Source: Synechococcaceae cyanobacterium (lineage in GTDB: Bacteria; Cyanobacteriota; Cyanobacteriia; PCC-6307; Cyanobiaceae). From it: a stretch of DNA of 64,000 nt. The notes beneath the pieces were generated by a model. The model saw only the letters and a program-made list of their open reading frames with translations, was not told the origin of the DNA and searched no databases. The stretch lies in assembly GCA_947378425.1 (NCBI GenBank), contig CANCJV010000006.1, forward strand, positions 1 through 64,000, written 5' to 3'. This document shows positions 1-8,222 of this stretch, piece after piece. Within the stretch, counting starts at the first letter, position 1, and each line of letters opens with the position of its first letter. A program made the position numbers and the translations under genes.

Positions 1-270
1 GCTCGGTGCAGGATTGCGTTCGCTTCAGGCTATGCCGTGAAAGCCGGTACCCTTGTGACGATTACCACCCCTAGCTTTACGGGCTCATCAACAAATGGCT
101 ATGGACAACTTAATAGTCCCGGTGCCCACTGGCGTCTCGCTCAGCTAGAAACCTTTGAAGCCCCTGGGCCCCTGCCGGTCATGGGAGGGGCTGCTGCCTT
201 CGGTTGGTCTCGTCGGCTGCGCAAGCGCATTGTCTTGGCCAAAAAAAGTGCAGCTAACTCCACGGTCTGA
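1..270 (+). CDS. C-terminal end of a PEP-CTERM-like surface protein (partial)
   Basis: The frame is open from the first base, so the start lies outside the window and only about 89 residues are visible. The visible part is polar and Gly/Ser/Thr rich. It ends in a Pro-Gly-Pro stretch followed by LPVMGGAAAFGWSRRLRKRI, that is a short Gly/Ala-rich hydrophobic segment and a basic cluster. This three-part ending resembles the cyanobacterial variants of PEP-CTERM sorting signals, which are processed by an exosortase during export. Function is otherwise unknown. A glycosyltransferase and two sulfotransferase-type genes follow on the same strand, which fits a cell-surface locus. The assignment rests only on the tail pattern. 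Confidence 0.6.
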   Translation, partial: ARCRIAFASGYAVKAGTLVTITTPSFTGSSTNGYGQLNSPGAHWRLAQLETFEAPGPLPVMGGAAAFGWSRRLRKRIVLAKKSAANSTV

Positions 271-300
271 ATCAAGCTCAACTCTCATGGGCTTGATGGA

Positions 301-1017
301 TTGGCACAAGTCAGGATAGCTGTCATCACACCCTATCATGATGAACCGCTCAGTTACCTAGAGCAGTGTCACCAAAGTGTGTTGAATCAAACCGTGATCT
401 GCGATCACATCATGGTCGCAGATGGATGTTCTCGCCCTGAAATCAATGGCTGGAACTGTGACCATATCATCCTGCCCAACGCCCATCAAGACATCGGCTC
501 GACGGCAAGAACGATCGGCTCTATGCACGCGATTGGCCTTGGCTACGATTATGTTTCATTTCTTGATGCGGACAACTGGTACGGCCCTGATCATCTTGAA
601 ACGCTTCTCAGTGTTGGACGGCAACAACAGGTGGCTGTGGTTTCAGCGACAAGGATGTTGTGCCGTATTGATGGCTCGCTGATGGGCGAATGTCCGATCA
701 CCAATCCGGCATATTTTATTGATACGAATTGCATGCTTCTTGGCAGAGAGGCATTTTCGTTGATCCACCATTGGGTGTTGATGCCTGATTATGGGCATTT
801 AATTGGTGATCGCATCTTCTGGCACTACGTATGCAACTCCAATCTGTCACGCGCCCATTGTGACAAGCCGACAGTTTTTTATCGCTGTCAAAAGGAGGGG
901 CTCTATCGGCTTTTTGGCGAAGGCATCCCCGCAGGCGTCCTGCCAAGGCCTGACTACGAAGCCGCGCATCAGCGTTGGTTGCAGGATGGATATCCATCAC
1001 TTTTCCCAAAGCCGTAA
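301..1017 (+). CDS. Family 2 glycosyltransferase (GT-A fold)
   Basis: The 238-aa protein opens with the GT-A pattern VRIAVITPYHDEPLSYLEQC, the nucleotide-sugar binding first strand, and has FLDADNWYGPDH near residue 90, where the Asp-x-Asp motif binds metal and sugar nucleotide. It probably transfers a sugar in the cytoplasm to a glycan or lipid acceptor. No membrane segment is visible. The start is a TTG at 301, since no ATG upstream keeps the conserved N-terminus. It lies 30 bp after the PEP-CTERM-like gene and 18 bp before a sulfotransferase, so the three may be co-transcribed. Donor and acceptor cannot be deduced. Confidence 0.8.
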   Translation: MAQVRIAVITPYHDEPLSYLEQCHQSVLNQTVICDHIMVADGCSRPEINGWNCDHIILPNAHQDIGSTARTIGSMHAIGLGYDYVSFLDADNWYGPDHLETLLSVGRQQQVAVVSATRMLCRIDGSLMGECPITNPAYFIDTNCMLLGREAFSLIHHWVLMPDYGHLIGDRIFWHYVCNSNLSRAHCDKPTVFYRCQKEGLYRLFGEGIPAGVLPRPDYEAAHQRWLQDGYPSLFPKP

Positions 1018-1035
1018 GGCGAAGACAAATCAATT

Positions 1036-1815
1036 TTGACGCATCGACATTTTGTCATCATTGGAGCTCAGAAGTCAGGAACGACGGCATTGCACCGGTT
1101 TCTCGGCGAGCATCCGCAGATCTGCATGTCGACGCTGAAAGAAACGAATTTTTTCGTCAAGGAAAGGCCAAAACAAGCTTATCTTGATAGCTTTGGCTTT
1201 GCCAATGCTCATGGCAGTCCATGGCTCGGTGAAGCCTCGCCGATTTACATGTTGAGATGTCAGTTGGCAGCTCCTCGCCTTGCTCACTATCAAGCCAATA
1301 CCAAGCTAATTGTCTCCTTGCGAAACCCGATTGAAAGGGCTTATTCCCAGTACCATATGTTGCTCCAACTTGGCAAGCTTGCCGGCGATTTCCCTGCGGC
1401 ATTGGCAGCCGCGCAGGCAGTCAAGAGCCTTGACGATGTTGCGTTTGATGGCGCAACAGGGTATCCTCTTCATCCAGTGCAGACTTTGCTGAGGTATGGC
1501 AACTACGCCGAGCAACTGGAATGTTTCCGCCAATATTTTCCTGAGCATCAGTTCTTGCTGATTCGCCATGAACAGCTGCGTGATGGCCACGACGCGACGT
1601 TGGCGCAGATCTTTCGCTTTCTGGCCGTCGATCAAGTTAATATCCAAACCAGGCAGATACACCAGCGCCACTACCCTGGTCTCGAATACAAGGATTGGCT
1701 ATTGCTCCGGGAGATTTATGATCAAGAGATCGCACGATTGGAATTTCTGCTGGGTTGGGATCTGAGTGGCTGGAGAGACTATCCTGAAACCGACTGGCAG
1801 AAACGACTTGGTTGA
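1036..1815 (+). CDS. Sulfotransferase (PAPS-dependent)
   Basis: A 259-aa protein of the sulfotransferase family. The 5'-phosphosulfate loop is HFVIIGAQKSGTTALHRF at residues 5-22, and the 3'-phosphate binding segment is LIVSLRNPIERAYSQYH around residues 91-107, with the expected Arg and Ser. KETNFF after the first loop is typical of bacterial carbohydrate sulfotransferases of the heparan N-deacetylase/N-sulfotransferase type. It would move sulfate from PAPS to a sugar hydroxyl or amine. The start is TTG at 1036. Position between two glycosyltransferase-containing genes supports a role in sulfating a surface polysaccharide; the acceptor is unknown. Confidence 0.85.
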   Translation: MTHRHFVIIGAQKSGTTALHRFLGEHPQICMSTLKETNFFVKERPKQAYLDSFGFANAHGSPWLGEASPIYMLRCQLAAPRLAHYQANTKLIVSLRNPIERAYSQYHMLLQLGKLAGDFPAALAAAQAVKSLDDVAFDGATGYPLHPVQTLLRYGNYAEQLECFRQYFPEHQFLLIRHEQLRDGHDATLAQIFRFLAVDQVNIQTRQIHQRHYPGLEYKDWLLLREIYDQEIARLEFLLGWDLSGWRDYPETDWQKRLG

Positions 1816-1951
1816 GGCGACATGGCTAATCAGCGCCCGCAGCATCACCTTCGTCGTTGACGAGCTGCTTCCCTGGATTGGTCCAGCACTGTTTCAGCCT
1901 GTTAGTCAGCCCAATGCTGGTCTTGTGAGAGATTCTTTGCCTTAAGCCTCC

Positions 1952-3739
1952 ATGCACTGTGTCTTCGTTGTTGGTGCCGGCCGCAGTGGGACCAGTTTGG
2001 TCGCTTCCTTGTTTCAAAGAGCAGCAGATCGCCCTGTCTCCAGCTACTTGCCGCGATCTGGTAACCCCGCAGGTTTTTATGAGGATCGACGGGTTAATGC
2101 AATTAACGAGAGGATACTGTCGCGCTATCTGCCAATCAGTTGTCCGCTTGACCTGGCTGGATACGCTGCTGAACTACCAGGACCTGGACAATTCTGGCTG
2201 GCCAGACTTTCGCCTGAGATTGAGCTTCAGTTGCAGCCCGATGAGCGTGCAGAGATTCGGTCAATCACTGGATCGGATGGTTTTTGTATCAAGGATCCGC
2301 GTTTGAGCTATACGCTCTCCGCCTGGCTTCAATGCCTGAGTGGAAAGCAGCTTGCGGTGCTCAGGCAGATCTGCATTTTTCGTGACCCTGCTGCCGTTGT
2401 TAGCAGTGTCCTGAGCGAGTGCATGAATGCAGCTTACCTTTGTAATTATGCAATTAGTGTTGATCAGATTTTGGAGGGCTGGCGGCTTCAATATGAGTGG
2501 ATTTTATCGAAGCACGTAGGCCAGGGTGAGTGGTTTTTCCTTGAATATGAAGCTCTTTTCGAGGGCCGAGTCGGCTCGGCGCTGGAGTCCTTCTGTCAGC
2601 AAGCCCTGGAACTCGACGTCATTGATCGCGCCCTGAATCGCAGCAAAGCCAGGATCAATGTCCCTGACTCGCTGCAAGGCCTGTACCGGAAATTGCAGGC
2701 TTTGTCGCTCGAAAGTCTCCAGCACTACGCAACTTCATCCGTAGGCCTTGTTGATGGCCGCCCTGGTGCTGGGTCTGGGGAGGCTGCGATTCTCTCTCTG
2801 CCGGTGTCCGCCGATGCAGCCCTGCCGTTGCCGGTGGCTTCGCATGGGATTGGGAGGGCTTCGCAGGCAAGCAGAAAAGCGGTGCATCCCCCTGTGGTGA
2901 TGACGCTGCTTTGTAGAAATGAGATTGACATCATCAAGGCCCATCTCGACTTTCATTTTGCCATTGGTGTTGAGAGTGTGATTGTTACGGACAATGATTC
3001 TCGTGACGGTACCTATGAGTTTCTGCAGGAATATTGCCGCCATCATCCGATTGAGTTGTTGCATGAGCCTGAGCTGACCCATGATCAAGGCCGCTGGGTG
3101 ACGCGCATGGCAGCGATGGCCTATGAGCGATTCGGCCATTGTTGGCTCGTCCATAGTGATGCCGATGAATTCTGGCTTCCTGATTCTGGTAATCTCCCCA
3201 ACTCCCTTGTCGCCGTGAAAGCTGGTGTAGAGGCGATCAGCGTATGTCGGCACAACATGCTGCCATCACCGTTGAACGACCCACAGATCAATATCCCCTT
3301 TTATGCCAAGCTTTTTGTCGAGGAATCTGAGTCTCTGAATGTCCTCGGCAAGTCACTGCCTGGTAAGATTGTCCATCGCGCGATGGCCAATGTTCGTATC
3401 GGTGAAGGCAATCATAGCCTCTTTGTCAACGATTCACCGGTTGAAGCATGTCCCGTGAATAGCCTGAAGATTGTTCACTTTCCCGTCCGCAGTCTTCATC
3501 AGTTGGAACGGAAAATCCGGGATGGTTACGCCGCCTTGCGGCGTAACAGCCGCTTGTCCGAAGATGTTGGCCGGACATGGCGGCAGCTTGGCGAGATTCT
3601 GGAATGTGAAGGATCACTTGCTTCCTATTACCAGACTCTTCATCCCGGCAATGAGGGCATCAGGGCCGGTCTGCAGCAAGGGAGATATCGAATCCAGGAT
3701 CGCATCTTCAGGATGTTGATGCGTCAGTCCCAGATCTGA
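1952..3739 (+). CDS. Sulfotransferase-glycosyltransferase fusion protein
   Basis: A 595-aa two-domain protein. Residues 1 to about 270 look like a sulfotransferase: HCVFVVGAGRSGTSLVASLF at the N-terminus is the PAPS loop, and ICIFRDPAAVVSSVLSE near residue 140 is the 3'-phosphate site. A Gly/Ala/Pro-rich linker follows. From about residue 312 a family 2 glycosyltransferase of the Glyco_tranf_2_4 type begins: VVMTLLCRNEIDIIKAHLDF, IVTDNDSRDGTYEFL, and HSDADEFW near 402. The start is ATG 1952. It follows the stand-alone sulfotransferase by 136 bp. The fusion suggests that sugar addition and sulfation are coupled on one substrate; that is inference. Confidence 0.8.
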   Translation: MHCVFVVGAGRSGTSLVASLFQRAADRPVSSYLPRSGNPAGFYEDRRVNAINERILSRYLPISCPLDLAGYAAELPGPGQFWLARLSPEIELQLQPDERAEIRSITGSDGFCIKDPRLSYTLSAWLQCLSGKQLAVLRQICIFRDPAAVVSSVLSECMNAAYLCNYAISVDQILEGWRLQYEWILSKHVGQGEWFFLEYEALFEGRVGSALESFCQQALELDVIDRALNRSKARINVPDSLQGLYRKLQALSLESLQHYATSSVGLVDGRPGAGSGEAAILSLPVSADAALPLPVASHGIGRASQASRKAVHPPVVMTLLCRNEIDIIKAHLDFHFAIGVESVIVTDNDSRDGTYEFLQEYCRHHPIELLHEPELTHDQGRWVTRMAAMAYERFGHCWLVHSDADEFWLPDSGNLPNSLVAVKAGVEAISVCRHNMLPSPLNDPQINIPFYAKLFVEESESLNVLGKSLPGKIVHRAMANVRIGEGNHSLFVNDSPVEACPVNSLKIVHFPVRSLHQLERKIRDGYAALRRNSRLSEDVGRTWRQLGEILECEGSLASYYQTLHPGNEGIRAGLQQGRYRIQDRIFRMLMRQSQI

Positions 3740-3897
3740 AAATGTGGTCCGGTTGGTTTCGTTGTCTCGACAGCGCTTGAGGCCTGCTGGTCAATGGGTG
3801 CTGGTGCACCATGGTGCTCCTCTGGATCGTCGAGTCGCTGTCCCTAGGATGAACGGATTCCTGCCGTTCAGCCCCGATGACGACCCTGCGGTCACCC

Positions 3898-5010
3898 ATG
3901 GCCAGCATCGGCGTCCCCACCGAGATCAAGCGCGACGAACAACGGGTGGCTCTCACACCGGACGGGGTGCGGGAACTTGTCTCCCAGGGCATGGAGCTGC
4001 GGATCCAGGCGGGTGCGGGTCTTGGAGCCGGCATCAGCGACGATGCCTACCGCGCCTGTGGCGCCCGCATCGTCGATTGCCAGGAGGCCTGGGCCAGCCA
4101 TCTGGTGGTGAAGGTGAAGGAACCCCAACCCGAGGAGTTCGACTTTCTGCGCCCCGATCTGGTGTTGTTCACCTACCTGCACCTGGCCGCCTATCCCGAG
4201 GTGGGACGGGCGCTGTTACAAGCGGGAACCACCGCTCTGGCCTACGAAACGGTGCAACTGGAGGATGGCAGCCTGCCCTTGCTGGCACCGATGAGCGAGG
4301 TGGCCGGCCGCCTCGCGGCCCAGGTGGGTGCCCACCTGCTGGAGAAGCCCCACGGCGGCCGCGGTGTGTTGATGGGGGGGTGCACCGGCGTGCGGCCGGC
4401 CCGGGTTGTGGTGCTCGGAGCTGGCACCGTCGGCTGGAATGCCGCTCGCATCGCCGCCGCCATGGATGCGGAGGTGTTCCTGCTGGATCGCTCCCCCCAG
4501 CGCCTGCGGGGGCTTGAATCGGACCGCCGCGGCCGGATGACGAGCCTGGTCAGCAGCCGCGGCCTGATCGAGCGGCTGGTGCCGGAGGCCGACCTGCTGA
4601 TCGGAGCGGTGTTGCTGCCCGGTGGCCGGGCGCCGGTGCTGGTGGAGGAGGCCCTGGTGCAGCGCATGCGACCGGGCTCGGTGATCGTCGATGTGGCGAT
4701 CGACCAGGGGGGCTGCATCGCCACCAGTCGCGAGACGACCCACACCGATCCGGTCGTGAGCATCCATGGGGTGCAGCACTACGCCGTGGGCAACATGCCC
4801 GGCGCCGTGCCCTTCACCTCCACCGAAGCCCTGGTGAGCGTCACCCTGCCCTACATCGTCGGCATGGCCGGCCGCGGTCTGATTGAAGCTGTCACCGATC
4901 GGCCGGAACTGCTCTCCGGCCTCAACACGGTGGACGGCTCGGTCTGTCACCCCGGTGTCGCCAAGGCCCTGGGGCTTGCGCCCAGACATCCGATGGCCTG
5001 CCTGCGGTGA
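3898..5010 (+). CDS. ald: Alanine dehydrogenase
   Basis: Catalyses the reversible NAD-dependent oxidative deamination of L-alanine to pyruvate and ammonium. From ATG 3898 the protein is 370 aa, the usual family length, and starts MASIGVPTEIKRDEQRVALT, matching the family N-terminus. An in-frame ATG at 3877 adds seven residues without similarity, so 3898 is preferred. The NAD-binding fold is seen as RVVVLGAGTVGWNAARIAAA about residue 172, followed by the conserved VIVDVAIDQGGC and the TDPV-x15-GNMPGAVP region. It stands alone between the glycan genes and the convergent DUF3326 operon. Confidence 0.93.
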   Translation: MASIGVPTEIKRDEQRVALTPDGVRELVSQGMELRIQAGAGLGAGISDDAYRACGARIVDCQEAWASHLVVKVKEPQPEEFDFLRPDLVLFTYLHLAAYPEVGRALLQAGTTALAYETVQLEDGSLPLLAPMSEVAGRLAAQVGAHLLEKPHGGRGVLMGGCTGVRPARVVVLGAGTVGWNAARIAAAMDAEVFLLDRSPQRLRGLESDRRGRMTSLVSSRGLIERLVPEADLLIGAVLLPGGRAPVLVEEALVQRMRPGSVIVDVAIDQGGCIATSRETTHTDPVVSIHGVQHYAVGNMPGAVPFTSTEALVSVTLPYIVGMAGRGLIEAVTDRPELLSGLNTVDGSVCHPGVAKALGLAPRHPMACLR

Positions 5011-5148
5011 GGAGGGCTAGGACCCCATGATCGGAGCACACGCTGAGGCAGCGGTTCAGTCCTTTCGTGACTATCCGTTCATCGACTGACGACCAAAACG
5101 GAGCTGCCGGAAGGCGCCGGGACTGTTGCACCAAGGGGAGACAACCGG

Positions 5149-6309
5149 CTAGGGAACTGGGTGGTGCTGAATCTCCTTGAGGGCCGCAATCGGCCTCTGC
5201 AACACCGCCGGATCCAGCCCTTCACGCAGGGCCAGCACCAGGCCGGCGGCCTCGGCATAGCTGGTCGCCGGCAGCACCTCCAGGCCCAGGGCCACCGCCG
5301 AGACCTCCAGCACACAGGGGTTCTGCACCGCGATCACGGGGATGCCCCGTTCGGCGCAGGCCAGCACGGCTTCGCTGCCAAGGGCGCCGGCCGGGGCGAC
5401 TACGGCGCCGAGAGCTGATGCCGTCAGCAGGGTCCCGCTCTGCTGCAGGCCTGCTCCGTTCGGCTGCAGACCTGACCGGTACCCACCGGCTTGGCCCGGC
5501 CGACCCGTCGTCGCCGTGCCAGGAGCGAACCCAGCAGCCAGCGCCACCAGATCGGGGGCCCGGCTCAACCCCACCAGCACGCAGGGCAGAAATGTATGAC
5601 CCAGTTCCTCCGCCGCCGCCCTGGGATCGAGATCGGGATCCAGGGGCAGGGGCGCCAGGGCCGGTGCGTGGGCACAGGGGATGCCCAGGTGCTGCACCAA
5701 CAGATGGCTGATGATCGCCTCGGCTCCCGCGAGCGCATCCACCCCGTCGCCATGGCGATAGGCCGCCAGAGCCTGACTGCCGGGGTCTTCGGGAAAGCGA
5801 GCCACCACGGCGATGGCGGTGGCACCCGCCGCCACCAGCTGTTCACCGGCGCGCAGCAACGCCTCGGGGTGCGCAAGGGTGCCCCAGCTGGCGCCGCTGG
5901 GGCCAAGATTCAGGCCCACCCCAAATGGCTCGTCGCTGGTGATCATCGGGCCGATCGCCAGGCCTAGGGTGGCGCGGCAGGCCTCGGCGGCCTGAATCTG
6001 CCGCTGGCGCAGCTCCGGTTCAATGCCCGCATCCAGCAGCAGTCCCACCCGCCGGCCCGCCACAGGCGCCAGGGCCAGTTCCCCCGCGGCGAAGCGGTCC
6101 AGGGCCCAGCCCTCCACGTAGTGGATGCGGCGGTCACTCCAGTACAGAGCGGCGCCATTCATCACATTGGGATGGGTGATCAGGCAGCCGCTGGCCGCTG
6201 CCAGCAACCGGGCCGCCGGCAGACCATCCCCTGCGTAGCCGCCCAGGGCGCAGCCCACGCCGGTGGGAATCACCAGCAGGGTGGGCAGGGGTGGCAGCGC
6301 AAGGCTCAC
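5149..6309 (-). CDS. DUF3326 family protein
   Basis: A 386-aa protein matching the cyanobacterial DUF3326 family by its N-terminal segment LLVIPTGVGCALGGYAGDGL, followed by LITHPNVMNGAALYW and VEGWALDRFAAG. These families have no established biochemical role. No signal peptide or membrane helix is obvious, although several Gly/Ala-rich stretches are hydrophobic. The start is taken as GTG 6309, which overlaps the TGA of the upstream 114-aa gene by four bases (GTGA) and places the conserved segment close to the N-terminus; a TTG at 6342 would extend it. It is the last gene of a ferredoxin / 114-aa / DUF3326 operon, which suggests a redox-linked function. Confidence 0.85.
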   Translation of the reverse strand: MSLALPPLPTLLVIPTGVGCALGGYAGDGLPAARLLAAASGCLITHPNVMNGAALYWSDRRIHYVEGWALDRFAAGELALAPVAGRRVGLLLDAGIEPELRQRQIQAAEACRATLGLAIGPMITSDEPFGVGLNLGPSGASWGTLAHPEALLRAGEQLVAAGATAIAVVARFPEDPGSQALAAYRHGDGVDALAGAEAIISHLLVQHLGIPCAHAPALAPLPLDPDLDPRAAAEELGHTFLPCVLVGLSRAPDLVALAAGFAPGTATTGRPGQAGGYRSGLQPNGAGLQQSGTLLTASALGAVVAPAGALGSEAVLACAERGIPVIAVQNPCVLEVSAVALGLEVLPATSYAEAAGLVLALREGLDPAVLQRPIAALKEIQHHPVP

Positions 6310-6650
6310 GATCCCTGGGATGCCGTGGTAGGCCGATCGCAAGTGGTCCCTGGTGCCGCATGCCTGATGGCAGCGTTTCCGGGTGCAGGAACCCCAGGGG
6401 CCTGGGTGCCGACCGCGAGTGCCGGCTGCCCCAGCCGCTGTCCGGCCGGCTGTCCCACCAGGTCCCCCACCAGCAAGACCGCTTCAATCCACAAGCCCCG
6501 CTCCGCTTCAGTGGCGGTGATCGCCCAGCGCAACAGCTGGGCCTCGGGACCCGCCTGCGCCTGGGCCCGGGCCAGCAGTGAGGGCCGCAGCTGTGGCAAC
6601 AGCGGCCCCGGCTGCGGCTGGAACCAGAGCTGCAGCGGCTCCAGCCTCAC
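6306..6650 (-). CDS. Small hypothetical protein between ferredoxin and DUF3326 genes
   Basis: A 114-aa protein that I do not recognise as a named family. The first 60 residues look structured: LEPLQLWFQPQPGPLLPQL, then an Ala/Leu-rich helix and LLRWAITATEAERGLWIEAV. The last 45 are Gly/Pro/Ala-rich and probably disordered. The start is GTG 6650, which overlaps the ferredoxin stop by four bases (GTGA). Its own stop overlaps the DUF3326 start in the same way, so the three are almost certainly translationally coupled. The coupling is the best argument that this is a real gene. Confidence 0.65.
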   Translation of the reverse strand: MRLEPLQLWFQPQPGPLLPQLRPSLLARAQAQAGPEAQLLRWAITATEAERGLWIEAVLLVGDLVGQPAGQRLGQPALAVGTQAPGVPAPGNAAIRHAAPGTTCDRPTTASQGS

Positions 6651-7000
6651 TTCTGGTACTGGCCGAACTGCGCCTCGTAGAGGGCATCCTCCTGGCCTGC
6701 CAGCAGCTCGAGATCGCTGCGGGGATAAGACACGCACAGCAGCGCATAGCCCTGTTCCCGAAGTTCCGCCCTGACGCCCATGGCATCGGGCTGATGAACC
6801 GTGCCGCTCACCAATTTGGCCGCGCAGGTGGTGCACACCCCCGAGCAGCAGGAACTGGGCAACGGCACCCCCGCCGCCTCAGCCGCCGCCAGCACGGTCT
6901 GGTCGGGGCGGCAGGGGAAGGCGTGGCTGGTGCCCTTGAGGCTGGCCGTGATCAAAAAAGTGGGGGTTTCAGTCACCGAGTTGCCTTGGTTGGGCTCCAT
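6647..7000 (-). CDS. 2Fe-2S plant-type ferredoxin domain protein
   Basis: A 117-aa soluble electron carrier. The cluster ligands are in PSSCCSGVCTTCAAKL plus a distal Cys in YALLCVSYPRSD, the plant-type ferredoxin pattern. The start is set to ATG 7000 (MEPNQGNSVTETPTFLIT); the frame is open further upstream but the extra 24 residues show no ferredoxin character. It differs from the photosynthetic PetF type in having a Cys-Cys pair and a short basic-acidic tail, so it is probably a specialised ferredoxin. It heads the operon with the 114-aa and DUF3326 genes, and its partner is likely to be one of those products. Confidence 0.85.
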   Translation of the reverse strand: MEPNQGNSVTETPTFLITASLKGTSHAFPCRPDQTVLAAAEAAGVPLPSSCCSGVCTTCAAKLVSGTVHQPDAMGVRAELREQGYALLCVSYPRSDLELLAGQEDALYEAQFGQYQK

Positions 7001-7068
7001 CCTCTCCGAACGCGGTCCGCCATTGCGGCCCTGGGCGCTCCTCCAGGTCGTGCCATCAAGCCCGAGGC

Positions 7069-7806
7069 TCATTTCATGGCACCTACAGGCCGTCCTCCAG
7101 AAGCCCCTGGGGGAGAGGCTGCCCCGCTACCGGTGTCCACGGGGGAAAAACGAGGCTTGAAGGGAGTGGCGCTGGTGGCTGGGCCACGGCCAGGCAGGGC
7201 GCCCGACGGCCGGCTGCCGGCTTGGCCCCCACTGGCCGCGCCGGTCCTCACGGGCGGCGGCGGTTCGTAGACCGGCCTTGGCGCATGCTCCGAAGAGCTG
7301 GCGGCAGAACTGGCGGCTGGAATGCCCAGGTCGCGGGCAATGGAGGCGCCGAGCTGCTGAAACTGCTCCTGAGTGATCAGGCCCTGGTCCAGCAGGGCGG
7401 CACCGAGGGCAAGTTTGCTGCGGCGCTCCTGCAGGGCCGAAAGGCGACCACAGCCATTCACCGAACTCCCGCCGAAGGGAATCGTGAGCATCAAGCCACC
7501 GCCGAGCTGGGAGACCATGGCACTGCTACTGGAATTACCACTGCTGGCCTGCGCACTGGTGCTGGGGTTGGCGCTTAGGCCCGCCACGCTGAAGCTGGGC
7601 CGGGCCCCCTGGCTGTAGCGACAGCGCACGTTGTCTTCCGTTTCGATCTCAAGGGTGGGGCCGTTGGTATCCCGAAAGCCGGGCCACACCTGAAGCTGCT
7701 GAGCGGAGGCAGGATTGGCTGCCAGGGTCAGACCAAGGGCCGGAACCAGACAGACCACGAAAAGCCCTTCGCAGCAACGCAGGCGCAGGCCCGAGCGGAG
7801 TGCCAT
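7069..7806 (-). CDS. Exported hypothetical protein with Ser/Pro-rich tail
   Basis: A 245-aa protein with a signal peptide: basic Arg residues at 5-10, a hydrophobic core LFVVCLVPALGLTLA and the cleavage-like ANPASAQQ around residue 36. The mature part has a short beta-rich segment with two Cys (NVRCRY and NGCGRL). It also has a helical motif LGAALLDQGLITQEQFQQLG that recalls short SHOCT-like or putative peptidoglycan-associated helices. It ends in a long Ser/Pro/Gly-rich tail. No family is recognised. It lies 7 bp after the 119-aa chaperone-like gene, with the 155-aa exported protein further upstream, so the three probably form one operon. Confidence 0.6.
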   Translation of the reverse strand: MALRSGLRLRCCEGLFVVCLVPALGLTLAANPASAQQLQVWPGFRDTNGPTLEIETEDNVRCRYSQGARPSFSVAGLSANPSTSAQASSGNSSSSAMVSQLGGGLMLTIPFGGSSVNGCGRLSALQERRSKLALGAALLDQGLITQEQFQQLGASIARDLGIPAASSAASSSEHAPRPVYEPPPPVRTGAASGGQAGSRPSGALPGRGPATSATPFKPRFSPVDTGSGAASPPGASGGRPVGAMK

Positions 7807-7813
7807 AGCCGAA

Positions 7814-8173
7814 TCAGGGAGCGAGGGAATAGCGCTTGCAAGCCCGCACTCGCATGGAAAGCTGGCCGATGGCGCCGGTGGTGTTCAAGGCCTTGGCCTC
7901 ACTTTTGCTGATCGAAACTGCGCACACGGCCCAGAGGGAATCGGGGTCGAAGCGGATAAAAGCCTGGCGGGGGCGGTTGCGGCCCACGGTGAGCTGCTCG
8001 GGGTTGGCGGTAAAACTGCTTGGACCGAGTTCAACCCCATCTTTATTGATGCCCACGATCTGGAAGATGGTATTGGCATCAGGGTTGTTCACCGTGATTC
8101 GGGCCTGGGAGCCCAGGGGCGGCTTGGCAAACCAAACCGCCACCGCCAGCAGAGAGGGAAGGACAAACATCAC
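7814..8173 (-). CDS. Small exported protein resembling a pilus-chaperone N-terminal domain
   Basis: A 119-aa protein with a hydrophobic N-terminal segment (FVLPSLLAVAVWFA) that is probably a signal peptide or anchor. The next 70 residues read like the first domain of a periplasmic pilus-assembly chaperone: RITVNNPDANTIFQIVGI, then SFTANPEQLTVGRNRPRQ followed by AFIRF. This is the strand order and proline/arginine placement seen in that fold before its G1 strand. It is far shorter than true chaperones (about 230 aa) and lacks a second domain. The start is GTG 8173 or ATG 8170. It sits between two exported proteins. The chaperone resemblance is by eye and uncertain. Confidence 0.6.
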   Translation of the reverse strand: MMFVLPSLLAVAVWFAKPPLGSQARITVNNPDANTIFQIVGINKDGVELGPSSFTANPEQLTVGRNRPRQAFIRFDPDSLWAVCAVSISKSEAKALNTTGAIGQLSMRVRACKRYSLAP

Positions 8174-8222
8174 GAAAGAGGTCGAGCCCCATGCTGAAGA
8201 TAAAACTGATCAGTGTTAGCTA

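Noticed and set aside
3744..4517. 257-codon plus-strand frame overlapping ald
   Set aside because: It is Arg/Gly/Pro-rich and out of phase with ald, whose sequence is intact.
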